A stretch of DNA of 64,000 bases from Shouchella xiaoxiensis (lineage in GTDB: Bacteria; Bacillota; Bacilli; Bacillales; Bacillaceae_D). Positions 26,252-33,944 of the stretch are shown here, piece after piece. How positions within the stretch are numbered: the first letter of the stretch is position 1; each line of letters begins with the position of its first letter. The notes under the pieces were generated by a model. The model was not told the DNA's origin. It worked only from the letters and a program-made list of their open reading frames with translations, and searched no databases. The DNA is taken from positions 62,001 to 126,000 of the forward strand of contig NZ_JAFBCV010000007.1 in NCBI RefSeq assembly GCF_016907895.1. Reading direction: 5' to 3'. Both the position numbers and the translations under genes were made by a program.

Positions 26252-27025
26252 TTATTTGCCATGCTCCCGGCGAAATCCTGAGAATAAGAAACCTCCTATT
26301 GGTTCATAGATTTCTTGGATAAAGGCAATGATAGGGTCTTTTTGCCCTTTTTTATAAAAGGCTTGAAGAGAATAAAAGAATCGTTCCGCACAGTCATAAT
26401 CGTATGCGTATAGCGCTCTGCTGAGCGATTTCCCTTTTGCCTGCCACTGATTATGGTAACGCAATATGAATTGGGGAACTTCAATCGATAACGTATTCAC
26501 GATCATTAGTGCTTCAGCTTCACTCGTTACGTCAATAAGATCATCAATACAATTGCCCATCACGTAACGAGAAGCTTCAATATACTCTCTTGTTAATGGG
26601 GCTGGTCCTGCTTTTAGATGGTTAATAGCTTCTTGCTTGATGCGGTTAAAAGAACCGTCATCTATTAACGCGATCCCTTCTGAAAGCATATTGCCCAGCA
26701 GAGATCGTCCAACTTGAGTCTCGCGGTTTAATTCATTTAAGTAGGTTTCTTGACTGTGGACAAACACTTCAAACGGCCAGCCATAAGCAAAGAAACTCTC
26801 TCGATAACCATTTGTTTCTGCTAAAAATAGAATAAGATCAATGTCAGAAGAAGTAGTTTCCTCTGCCCGCGCTACACTTCCGGCCAAAATCGCCAATTCA
26901 CATGTTGGAAAATGCGCTCCAATAAACTCTTTCGCTGCTTCTCGTGCAGTTTTTCTTACCAAACGATCACCTTCTCTATTTAATCGTTTATCATCAAAGA
27001 CTAGTTCAACCGGTATATTTTTCAC
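26252..27025 (-). CDS. Nucleotidyltransferase-domain protein
   Basis: 257 residues. The N-terminal part has LAILAGSVARAEETTSSDIDLILF, the GSxxR..SDIDL motif of DNA polymerase beta-like minimal nucleotidyltransferases; the rest is helical (EYIEASRYVMGNCIDDLIDV), similar in layout to aminoglycoside nucleotidyltransferases and MNT-HEPN proteins. Could modify a small molecule, RNA or protein; target unknown. No partner HEPN gene adjoins it, so a toxin-antitoxin role is not supported. Confidence 0.8.
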   Translation of the reverse strand: MKNIPVELVFDDKRLNREGDRLVRKTAREAAKEFIGAHFPTCELAILAGSVARAEETTSSDIDLILFLAETNGYRESFFAYGWPFEVFVHSQETYLNELNRETQVGRSLLGNMLSEGIALIDDGSFNRIKQEAINHLKAGPAPLTREYIEASRYVMGNCIDDLIDVTSEAEALMIVNTLSIEVPQFILRYHNQWQAKGKSLSRALYAYDYDCAERFFYSLQAFYKKGQKDPIIAFIQEIYEPIGGFLFSGFRREHGK

Positions 27026-27254
27026 TTTCTCATTCTTTGTATGTTTAAGCTACTTCAACATCTTCACAATCCCAACAAATGAGAAGTGTTTTTCTTTCCA
27101 CTTGCCTTCACCCATCCTTTGTCAGCTTAATCTTCCTTCTCTATACGAGTTGCTGCACCATCATTCCTTTCTTCAAGTTGCATATGAAACTCGTCTATGT
27201 TTCACCTCCAGCCATTGTGGTATAGAACAATAACAACAGACTGGAGGCGTTTAC

Positions 27255-27758
27255 ATGAAAACCCAAGGTGAATTTGAAATTAAATCTCTTTCCTTCCCTG
27301 ACGATGGTAAGGTTCCCAATCATCCAACCTACCCACTCCTCATATACAAACATGTCTTTGATGCGAGTGACAATATAGAACAAGTACTTAATGCAAACAA
27401 CTGGGGCAATTCTTGGCGTGGTGGCGTTTTTGCGTATCATCACTACCATAGCAACGCCCATGAAGTTCTTGTCGTTGATACAGGGCATGCTGAACTTCAT
27501 CTTGGTGGCGTTCAGGGTGAGCAAGTTTATGTAGAAAAAGGTGATGTTCTCGTGCTACCAGCAGGCTTTGGTCATAAGTTTGTTGAAGGGAGCGACAACT
27601 TCGCTGTTGTTGGCGCTTATCCGAACGGAGCTGTTTTTGATTTATGCACGGGAGATCCGAACGAGCGTGAACGACACTTAAGCAATATAAAAACGGTTTC
27701 GAAACCACAATCCGATCCTATATTTGGTGAAAATGGACCGCTGCTCTCATTATGGTAA
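27255..27758 (+). CDS. YjlB-like cupin protein
   Basis: 167 residues. Cupin motif 1 is YHHYHSNAHEVLVVDTGHAELHLGG, motif 2 KGDVLVLPAGFGHKFV; metal-binding H, H, E, H present. N-terminal DDGKVPNHPTYPLLIYKHVF resembles B. subtilis YjlB. GGAGGCG precedes the ATG. Ends at a bidirectional terminator. The 229-bp gap upstream (27026-27254) contains only a short candidate cistron on minus (see findings). Confidence 0.82.
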   Translation: MKTQGEFEIKSLSFPDDGKVPNHPTYPLLIYKHVFDASDNIEQVLNANNWGNSWRGGVFAYHHYHSNAHEVLVVDTGHAELHLGGVQGEQVYVEKGDVLVLPAGFGHKFVEGSDNFAVVGAYPNGAVFDLCTGDPNERERHLSNIKTVSKPQSDPIFGENGPLLSLW

Positions 27759-27761
27759 GGT

Positions 27762-27793
27762 AAAAACACAGCCGCTTTGGCGGCCGTGTTTTT
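27762..27793. terminator. Bidirectional terminator between cupin gene and ylmB
   Basis: AAAAACACAGCCGC and GGCGGCCGTGTTTTT arms with one A-C mismatch, GC-rich core and T-runs both ways. Confidence 0.85.
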
Positions 27794-29060
27794 ACGTCTG
27801 CTTCGGTTGATTACACCAGCTCATCATAAAGCGGAGGAGTGTTTTCGTGTATTGCACAAGCTGATCAATGTTAACCCGTTCATCAACTGCATGGGCGTGG
27901 CGCAACTGCCCGGGTCCGTAACAGACCGTTGGAATCCCATATGCGGCGAGCCACCCACCGTCGGTTACCGTTTCCGACATCCGTGTTTGCGGGGCTTTTC
28001 CTAAAACAGCTTGATGACTTTCGTTTAGAAGAGCATAGGCAGGGTGCGCTTCATCAACAGAAAAGGATGGAAAAACTTCGCCACGGTCTTCAATCATCGA
28101 TTCGCCGCCCCAACTAAATTGCGGTGGATGGTCTCGTAGCCAGACATCACCTTGCGCTACAGCTAAGAGATGCGTTTCAATTTCTTCTGCAACAGCTTCA
28201 GCCGTTTCATTCGGATAATAATGGACTGTGATCCAGAGCCGACATTCATCTGCAATAAAAGCCGGATGCCTTCCTCCTTCAATTACAGCTGGATTAATCG
28301 TATTTGTTCCTGCTGGAAATCCTGGGTATGACTTCGTAACCGCCCAATCCCGTTCAAGTTCCTGCAGGGCTGTCATTAGCTTAGTCATCTTTTCGATGGC
28401 GCTTGCAGCTCGTAAGCCACCGCCAGCATGAATCATTTGCCTTCTAGTACCATCATGATGCGTCGCGGGACTTTTGACGGTGACCCATCCTGTAATAACG
28501 CCACCCTGTCCATGTATTTCACAATTACTCGTGTCTGCCACGATCGCATAATCCGCTTTGTACCCTCGTTCGCAACACTGCTTCGTCCCTGCTTCCCCCA
28601 CTTCTTCGCCAACCACTGATTGGAGGATCACATCGCCATTAAGTTCAACCCCCGCCTCTTTCATCAATTTTATCGCAAATAAGCATGCCGCTAATCCGCC
28701 TTTCATGTCAGCAGCGCCTCGTCCAAACAGCTCACGTCCAGAAACAGTTGGCTCAAACGGCTGATAGCGCCATTTCTCACTTGGCTCAATGGCTGCTACA
28801 TCAACATGCCCGTTCAAAATGAGGCTGCTGTACTGTTTCGAATTGCGCCCCTTCAACGTTGCAACCAAATTGGGGTCATTTGGGTGAACCTCCCACTGAT
28901 CGACAGTTAACCCTAGTTCCTCTACATACCGGGCAATGAACTGTTGAATATCACTTGTATTACGAGCAGGTGGTGCTGGCGTTTCAAACGTAATAAGTTG
29001 CGAAACGAGCTGAATTAATTCTTCTTCTCTTTGTTCAACTTGGTCAATCACACTTTGCAT
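27792..29060 (-). CDS. ylmB: M20 hydrolase, probable formylaminopyrimidine deformylase of thiamin salvage
   Basis: 422 residues from the ATG at 29060 with AAAAAGGAG upstream; a longer in-frame reading would run back into the riboswitch and is rejected. M20 ligand motifs: LILNGHVDV, FGRGAADMKGG, VVGEEVGEAGT, VADTSN and the final CYGPGQLRHAHAVDE. YlmB of Bacillus hydrolyses N-formyl-4-amino-5-aminomethyl-2-methylpyrimidine from degraded thiamin so that TenA can reuse it. The TPP riboswitch directly upstream is strong contextual support against a simple ArgE or DapE role. Cytoplasmic, monocistronic. Confidence 0.88.
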   Translation of the reverse strand: MQSVIDQVEQREEELIQLVSQLITFETPAPPARNTSDIQQFIARYVEELGLTVDQWEVHPNDPNLVATLKGRNSKQYSSLILNGHVDVAAIEPSEKWRYQPFEPTVSGRELFGRGAADMKGGLAACLFAIKLMKEAGVELNGDVILQSVVGEEVGEAGTKQCCERGYKADYAIVADTSNCEIHGQGGVITGWVTVKSPATHHDGTRRQMIHAGGGLRAASAIEKMTKLMTALQELERDWAVTKSYPGFPAGTNTINPAVIEGGRHPAFIADECRLWITVHYYPNETAEAVAEEIETHLLAVAQGDVWLRDHPPQFSWGGESMIEDRGEVFPSFSVDEAHPAYALLNESHQAVLGKAPQTRMSETVTDGGWLAAYGIPTVCYGPGQLRHAHAVDERVNIDQLVQYTKTLLRFMMSWCNQPKQT

Positions 29061-29081
29061 CAAATACTCTCCTTTTTCCAC

Positions 29082-29110
29082 AAAAAAACCGCTTTCCAGT
29101 GAGAAAACGG
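29082..29110 (-). terminator. Riboswitch-controlled terminator
   Basis: On minus CCGTTTTC / GAAAGCGG around TCACTG, followed by seven T residues; lies between the TPP aptamer and ylmB start. Confidence 0.88.
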
Positions 29111-29133
29111 CATACCTGTCGATGAACAGCGTG

Positions 29134-29218
29134 CCACTTCCCTCCGCTAGCATAAACTAGATCAGGTTCATAAGGGTTGAGGCCCAAATCCTCTCTCAGC
29201 GAAATCGCACCCCTAGTG
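29134..29218 (-). ncRNA. TPP riboswitch (THI element)
   Basis: On minus: P1 CCACT pairs with AGTGG; conserved GGGGTGCG, CTGAGAG, ACCCTTATGAACCTGATCT, TAGTTTATGCTAGCG and AGGGAAGTGG are all present in order, the canonical thiamin-pyrophosphate aptamer. Binding of TPP should favour the terminator that follows and switch off ylmB. Confidence 0.97.
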
Positions 29219-29277
29219 GATGTTTTTTATTTTAGTTAAATTGTATCATATCGAGATGCTTCATCTTGCTTAAGGCG

Positions 29278-29448
29278 CTATTCTATGTCTCGTTTCTTAC
29301 GTTCATCCTCCATATAAGCTTCCACTTGATCTCTTAAACGTGATGCATCCACTCCACGCTGGACGGCTTTTTCCACGACAACAAACAATGCTGCAAGAAA
29401 AACAACGCCACCAATTAGAAGAGTAAGGATATTTACTTCAATCGTCAT
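29278..29448 (-). CDS. Small single-span membrane protein
   Basis: 56 residues from the second of two adjacent ATGs (29448, seven bases after GGGAGG; 29451 is the alternative). One hydrophobic span (MTIEVNILTLLIGGVVFLAA) then a charged helical tail ending in MEDERKKRDIE. Divergent from the MFS gene. No known family. Confidence 0.65.
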   Translation of the reverse strand: MTIEVNILTLLIGGVVFLAALFVVVEKAVQRGVDASRLRDQVEAYMEDERKKRDIE

Positions 29449-29539
29449 CATAAGACCTCCCCTAAACAAACAATTCCCTCTTACTAAAATCAAAAACCAG
29501 AATTTTCTTCAAAAAGAGTTGCAAAAGGCTTCTTTTTAA

Positions 29540-29557
29540 TATATAAATATTTATATA
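29540..29557. promoter_or_regulatory. 18-bp AT palindrome upstream of MFS-PadR operon
   Basis: TATATAAATATTTATATA is a perfect palindrome about 33 bp before the MFS start. Candidate operator for the PadR regulator encoded in the same operon. Confidence 0.5.
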
Positions 29558-29589
29558 TAATAATTTATATATTAATGAGGTGCTTTTGG

Positions 29590-30816
29590 ATGTGGTCTCC
29601 TTCGTTTAAACGATTATTTTCTGCTCGTGTATTATGTGTATTTGCTGATTCTCTGCTTTTCTTTGCCTTGTTAAAAGAAATCGAGCTACGTGTTGATTCC
29701 TCTTTTTCATTTACTTGGTTTTATGTCGCTTACTATGCTCCAGTCGTTTTGCTGGGGATGCCTATTGGAACGTGGGTTGGTGCAAAAGTTCTTCATCGCG
29801 TCATTCAAGTAACGAACATCGGTAGAGCTGCTTTGCTACTCGCGGCCTTTTTATTTCTACCGCAAATGCCTTTGCTATTTGTTTTTGTTGTACTCGTCCT
29901 ATTAAGCATGCTGGATTTATTTTTCCTACCTGCAAGTCAGACGCTGTTACCTCGCTTAGTTGATGAGGTACATCGTCCACGAGCCAATTCCTTGTTCCAG
30001 CTCGCGTTAACCGGTTCTCGCATTCTGGCTCAGATAATAAGTGGGTTTCTTCTTTCTATTGGTTTAAATCCCCTCTCCCTGCTAATTGTTTGTGCACTAT
30101 TATTTGGTGTTTCAGCCTTAACCGTTCAAAAAATACCCCATGTTCCAATCAACGTTCCAATTAAACAGTCCATCTTTACACAAATGAACGAAGGTCTTCA
30201 ATTTTGTTGGAATCATAAAAGATTGAAATTGCTGTTTATTTTCATTGCGATTGGCATGTTTGTGGCTCACTCGTTTGAACTAATTTTACTCACCTTTCTA
30301 ACAGATACACTTAGAGTTGGTGTGGAAAATATGGCTTGGATTGGATCAGCAAGCATTGTTGGTCTCATGATCGGTTCCGTTCTCGCGCCAAAACTAATGC
30401 GCCTCATTAATCGTAAATGGCTTTTACTTCCACCGTTCTTTTTTATTGCAGTTACATTTGTGGCCCTATTTTTTGCAAATACGCTCTTTTTCCTACTGCC
30501 TTTCTTCACTTTACAAGGCGTGGCTATTGGTCTTTTTCAAGTTACAACAATCTCACTGATTCAAGAATGGACTTCCGCAACCTTTCAATCACGCGTCTTT
30601 ACGCTTTATTTACTGCTTACAAGCGGAATGATCTTGCCGAGCATCTTGTTAAGCGGTCTGCTCTTAAGTACACTGACAATAGAAGCAACGGTTTTACTTA
30701 TCGCCAGCGTTTTAATCATTACAGGAATATGCGGTGTCCTCGTTATTCCGGCGCTTGGCAAAACAAAGGAGAGAAAAGATGAGCTTACGACACGGCTTAC
30801 TCGGCCTGCTCAGTGA
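29590..30816 (+). CDS. MFS transporter
   Basis: 408 residues from the ATG at 29590 (GAGGTG seven bases before). About twelve membrane spans; the loop after span two reads GMPIGTWVGAKVLHR and a mid-protein basic loop precedes IFTQMNEGLQFCWNHKRLKL, as in drug-efflux-like MFS proteins. Substrate unknown. The downstream PadR regulator starts 38 bp inside this gene, so the two are translationally coupled, typical of self-regulated efflux pairs. Confidence 0.88.
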   Translation: MWSPSFKRLFSARVLCVFADSLLFFALLKEIELRVDSSFSFTWFYVAYYAPVVLLGMPIGTWVGAKVLHRVIQVTNIGRAALLLAAFLFLPQMPLLFVFVVLVLLSMLDLFFLPASQTLLPRLVDEVHRPRANSLFQLALTGSRILAQIISGFLLSIGLNPLSLLIVCALLFGVSALTVQKIPHVPINVPIKQSIFTQMNEGLQFCWNHKRLKLLFIFIAIGMFVAHSFELILLTFLTDTLRVGVENMAWIGSASIVGLMIGSVLAPKLMRLINRKWLLLPPFFFIAVTFVALFFANTLFFLLPFFTLQGVAIGLFQVTTISLIQEWTSATFQSRVFTLYLLLTSGMILPSILLSGLLLSTLTIEATVLLIASVLIITGICGVLVIPALGKTKERKDELTTRLTRPAQ

Positions 30817-31399
30817 CTGGGAAGCAAGCGGATACGATATAAAACAAGAATTCGATGGTTTTGTTAGTGTATTTTGGCATTCAAATCTATCGCAGATCTA
30901 TCCTGAATTAACGAAATTGGAACAGGATGGTTTTATCAAGAGTCGACTCATTGAACAAACAGGCAAGCCCGATAAAAAGCTCTACACCATTACCAATGAT
31001 GGCAAATCAGAGTTAGTCAAGTGGCTTAGTAAACCATCCACCTTACCAAAACGGAAAGATGCTTTTCTGATGCAGAGCTTTTTTATGGATCAGCTTTCTG
31101 CTGATGAAACGATCTTTCAGCTACAAACTTTCCAAAAACAGCAGCAAGAAAAGCTGACTGCAATGAATGCTTTTTTGGCTGAAAGTTTAGCCTCCATCCG
31201 AGAGCGGCGTCAGGTAAAGAAACGTGTGTTAATTGCCTCAGCCGTATACGCCCATGCAATCCAGCAGGAAAAGCTCTATTTAGAGTGGGCCGAGCAAACA
31301 CAGCGCTTAATTGAACAAGCACGCCCTCTGTGGGAGACCGGTGAAATGGATTATGAATTGTTCGAACAGCTACTTGTATCCGTCCATAACTCCTTTTAA
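30779..31399 (+). CDS. PadR-family transcriptional regulator
   Basis: 206 residues from the ATG at 30779 with AAAGGAGAG upstream. N-terminal winged helix: LRHGLLGLLSDWEASGYDIKQEF, then the recognition region SQIYPELTKLEQDGFIKSR and the wing KPDKKLYTITNDGKSELVKWL. A C-terminal coiled dimerisation domain follows (about 100-200). PadR proteins repress neighbouring efflux genes and release on drug or phenolic binding. Overlaps the MFS gene; probably binds the AT palindrome at 29540-29557. Confidence 0.9.
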   Translation: MSLRHGLLGLLSDWEASGYDIKQEFDGFVSVFWHSNLSQIYPELTKLEQDGFIKSRLIEQTGKPDKKLYTITNDGKSELVKWLSKPSTLPKRKDAFLMQSFFMDQLSADETIFQLQTFQKQQQEKLTAMNAFLAESLASIRERRQVKKRVLIASAVYAHAIQQEKLYLEWAEQTQRLIEQARPLWETGEMDYELFEQLLVSVHNSF

Positions 31400-31446
31400 T
31401 TCAAGCTGTTACCGTTTTATTTCCATATATCTGGGTAAAGGTATAT

Positions 31447-31608
31447 ATGGAGGGAGCTGATCTTGTTCGATCACTACTTGTATGTGAAAACTGCCAGAAA
31501 CGAATAACAGACTCAGAGCGAGTAACGTTGGACTATCTACTATCTGGCGTTCCATCTGTGTACTGCGAGACTTGTGTACCTGAAGAGATTTTGGTTATGA
31601 AACAATAA
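31447..31608 (+). CDS. Small zinc-ribbon-like protein
   Basis: 53 residues: MEGADLVRSLLVCENCQKRI, ending EILVMKQ, with two CxxC pairs (CENC at 13-16 and CETC at 40-43) 23 residues apart, the geometry of a treble-clef or zinc ribbon. AAAGG lies five bases before the ATG. Short and isolated; family unknown but the paired cysteines argue for a real gene. Confidence 0.6.
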   Translation: MEGADLVRSLLVCENCQKRITDSERVTLDYLLSGVPSVYCETCVPEEILVMKQ

Positions 31609-31617
31609 CATCAAACA

Positions 31618-31661
31618 CTTTCCGGTGAGACGTTTTCTCGCTAACGTTTTCACCAGGAAAG
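31618..31661 (+). terminator. Long hairpin after the zinc-ribbon ORF
   Basis: CTTTCCGGTGA pairs with TCACC-A-GGAAAG (one bulged A) around a 21-nt loop. No long T-run follows, so it may be a terminator or an RNA processing element. Confidence 0.45.
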
Positions 31662-31686
31662 ACGGTTTAAGGAGTTGATCTAACAG

Positions 31687-32052
31687 ATGAATCGAAAATG
31701 GATGATTGCCCTTATTTCTTTCATTACGCTGCTTGTTGTTATCGTTCTGTGGATTAACCGCGATCGAACGCCTGAGAGAATTGTAGCACCATACATATAT
31801 GTAACCTTTGAAGGAGATGGCGATCCTTCACTATTAGGCACATTTCAGAGTGAATACTTGAACGAAAGAATTCACAAGACCGTCAACCATTGGAACATAA
31901 CGTTAAGAGACAGCACCAACCGGCCTAGCGAAATGTATATATCCTATTTAGGGATGGATCAATTAGAAGAAGACCTTGATGAAGTCATCTCTTTACTTGA
32001 AACGGAACTTGCAGAGGTTGAGTGGACTCACGATGTCGTTGAACAAGAATAA
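31687..32052 (+). CDS. Membrane-anchored tandem paralogue 1, unknown function
   Basis: 121 residues. N-terminal span MNRKWMIALISFITLLVVIV then a roughly 95-residue external or cytoplasmic domain containing APYIYVTFEGDGDPSLLGTF, NHWNITLRDSTNRPSEMYISY and the end EVEWTHDVVEQE. The neighbour at 32127 repeats the same blocks, indicating tandem duplication. AAGGAG is 12 bases before the ATG. No known domain recognised. Confidence 0.7.
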   Translation: MNRKWMIALISFITLLVVIVLWINRDRTPERIVAPYIYVTFEGDGDPSLLGTFQSEYLNERIHKTVNHWNITLRDSTNRPSEMYISYLGMDQLEEDLDEVISLLETELAEVEWTHDVVEQE

Positions 32053-32062
32053 CAGCTATTTC

Positions 32063-32095
32063 GTTGTGCCAACAGGAGGCACAACTTGTTTTTTT
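32063..32095 (+). terminator. Terminator between tandem paralogues
   Basis: GTTGTGCC / GGCACAAC with a seven-base loop, then TTGTTTTTTT. Confidence 0.85.
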
Positions 32096-32115
32096 AGCCC
32101 ACAGTTGTTTATAAT
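32086..32115 (+). promoter_or_regulatory. Promoter of paralogue 2
   Basis: TATAAT at 32110-32115 and TTGTTT 18 bp upstream; the -35 overlaps the T-run of the preceding terminator. Predicted transcript start is only about 6 nt before the ATG at 32127. Confidence 0.5.
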
Positions 32116-32126
32116 AGAAAGACTAC

Positions 32127-32510
32127 ATGAAAAGAGCTGATGACATTTTGGGTAAAAAACTAATCATTCCGCTTATCTTTTTAATCGCTGTCGGAGCGGC
32201 TGCATATATCTTTATTAGCCGAGATCAGACTCCTGAATACATTGAAATTCCTTATGTTCACGTTACGTTCGAAGGCGACGGGGAAAACCTAGAAAACCGT
32301 CTACAGATGGACTATTTAGACCGGCAGATGGGGCATACGATCCAGCATTGGAATATCCGTTTAGCAACAAATTCAAATCGCTCTAGTGAGATATACATTT
32401 CTTACTATACAGTCGATGATCTCGAAGCAGATTCCGAAGAGCTAATGAATATCCTCCAATCAGAGCTTGAATCAGTTGAGTGGACTTACGATATCGTTGA
32501 AGAAGAATAA
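32127..32510 (+). CDS. Membrane-anchored tandem paralogue 2, unknown function
   Basis: 127 residues as drawn. Shared blocks with paralogue 1: IPYVHVTFEGDGENLENRL, HWNIRLATNSNRSSEIYISY and the end ESVEWTYDIVEEE. N-terminal span at about residues 10-30. The ATG at 32127 has a poor ribosome site and would give a nearly leaderless message; a TTG at 32148, positioned like the paralogue start after AAAGAG, is a good alternative and would give 120 residues. Confidence 0.7.
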   Translation: MKRADDILGKKLIIPLIFLIAVGAAAYIFISRDQTPEYIEIPYVHVTFEGDGENLENRLQMDYLDRQMGHTIQHWNIRLATNSNRSSEIYISYYTVDDLEADSEELMNILQSELESVEWTYDIVEEE

Positions 32511-32516
32511 CGGATA

Positions 32517-32548
32517 AAAAGCTGTGCCCAGACCAGGCACAGCTTTTG
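32517..32548. terminator. Bidirectional terminator
   Basis: AAAAGCTGTGCC / GGCACAGCTTTT perfect 12-bp arms between paralogue 2 and the convergent CPBP gene. Confidence 0.9.
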
Positions 32549-32549
32549 T

Positions 32550-33134
32550 TTACGAAGATTTTCGCATTGACAAGCCGATCACGTAATTGTACGTAAAATG
32601 AGCAATAATTGGGGCGACAAGCGAGCCCGTTATGTAAAACAAGTAAGCTAAGAATAAGCCAATGAAAAAAATAAATACGTGCAGTAGCGGTCTGCCTTTA
32701 TATTGAGGAATGTGGACGAGCATAAATAAAAGCGCGTTTAGCGGGAGTAACACACCCACAGGCATAAAACCAAGAAACAGCCCAACAAGGACTCCTCGGA
32801 ACAAGAATTCTTCAGCTATACCTGCACCAAGACTCATCGTCAGTAACCCACCACGGACGTGGACCAGTCGAAACAAGATGTCGGTCATCTCATTTTCCGG
32901 TAATGTAATTCTTGCAAACTTAATCAAACCAAGAGCAGTAAGAGCCATAATCAAACCACTTGACGCGCCAATTAACACAAGGGTTGATGTCTTGTATGCA
33001 TCCGTTTGAAATAAGCGCACAATGAAAGGAACCGTATTACCCCACTGCATAAAGAAAACCATCAATATGCCCGCCAGTGCCATAATGACAAAACCTTGCC
33101 ACAACATGCCAATTAACTTCCAGTCTCTTTGCAT
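32550..33134 (-). CDS. CPBP (CAAX-like) intramembrane metalloprotease
   Basis: 194 residues, about six membrane spans. Motif 1 is AGIAEEFLFRGVLVG (EExxxR), motif 2 MLVHIPQYKG supplies a conserved His, and motif 3 SLVAPIIAHFTYN another His. These residues form the glutamyl/His active site of the Rce1-like family, which in bacteria is linked to peptide processing or bacteriocin self-immunity. No bacteriocin gene is adjacent. AAAGGAG precedes the ATG. Confidence 0.9.
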   Translation of the reverse strand: MQRDWKLIGMLWQGFVIMALAGILMVFFMQWGNTVPFIVRLFQTDAYKTSTLVLIGASSGLIMALTALGLIKFARITLPENEMTDILFRLVHVRGGLLTMSLGAGIAEEFLFRGVLVGLFLGFMPVGVLLPLNALLFMLVHIPQYKGRPLLHVFIFFIGLFLAYLFYITGSLVAPIIAHFTYNYVIGLSMRKSS

Positions 33135-33354
33135 GAATTAGATCTCCTTTTTACACTCTTTCCCTTTACGACAACTTGCTCAAGTTTACACTTCTTCACC
33201 ATTCCATCATCTTTGATAACAAACGACGATGCAACTCTTTTTTGTTAGGCTTCATCACAGAAAAGAAATAGAAGGAGTTGTTATACTTAAAAACCCGTCC
33301 AGCTCAAAACGATTTTTAGCGATGAGGTTGATCACCGTGCTCACAACCATACAA

Positions 33355-33385
33355 AAAAACGAGCACGTCAATCCGGCTCGTTTTT
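33355..33385 (-). terminator. Terminator of the HTH gene
   Basis: AAAAACGAGC / GCTCGTTTTT arms with an 11-base loop; convergent context. The 256-bp stretch 33135-33390 otherwise shows no convincing gene. Confidence 0.85.
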
Positions 33386-33390
33386 GTCCT

Positions 33391-33771
33391 TTATTTATTC
33401 ATTCGCTGCAAGTTATCGTTTACCTCGTCTTCTTGCTGCTTTGTTAAACCTGAAACATAATGGGCCATTTCCTCTGCCCACTCTGCTTTAGTTTCTGCTG
33501 AAAAGCGTACCTCGAACAGCTCAGTCACATCTGTAATTCGTAGAGCCTGCATGATTAAGACAAGGTGAATAATATTCACTGAGTATTTTCTTGCGTTTGC
33601 AAGCTCACTAAGCGAAGCGATTCGAATCCCTGTCATCCGATGCAAATCACTTATTGTCAGCCCTCTCTGTTTAAGTACATCATGCAAGTGGATGATTACA
33701 TCTTTCTCGTATCTCTCTAAGTTGTGGGTAACGATCTCGGTGTTGTCAGAACGATTTAACTCATATTTCAT
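33391..33771 (-). CDS. Cro/CI-type HTH transcriptional regulator
   Basis: 126 residues. The helix-turn-helix is HDVLKQRGLTISDLHRMTGI followed by RIASLSELANARKYSVNI, the short XRE form (HTH_26-like). The N-terminal 30 residues and C-terminal acidic helix (AETKAEWAEEMAHYVSGLTKQ) are extra. AGGAGG lies 11 bases before the ATG. Target unknown; the divergent or adjacent MFS gene 170 bp upstream is on the same strand. Confidence 0.85.
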   Translation of the reverse strand: MKYELNRSDNTEIVTHNLERYEKDVIIHLHDVLKQRGLTISDLHRMTGIRIASLSELANARKYSVNIIHLVLIMQALRITDVTELFEVRFSAETKAEWAEEMAHYVSGLTKQQEDEVNDNLQRMNK

Positions 33772-33944
33772 CCGGCTTGACCCCTCCTGCGATTTTCATG
33801 CTACATTTTTACTGTATATGGCACAGAAGGTGATGTCAATTCGAACCAAAAAAGATTATTAATTGTCACATTTTCATTCAATTCCCAATTGAACAGACAA
33901 GAAAGGCAAGGATTTTTTATTCCTCTCCTCCTCTATGCGGAAGA

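Noticed and set aside
26252-27025. MNT/HEPN toxin-antitoxin
   Set aside because: A nucleotidyltransferase motif is present but no HEPN partner gene adjoins it.
29061-29153. N-terminal extension of ylmB
   Set aside because: Those codons are riboswitch aptamer and terminator sequence.
33229-33447. Plus-strand ORF of 72 codons
   Set aside because: It runs through the terminator and the 3' end of the HTH gene, with no ribosome site and no family features.
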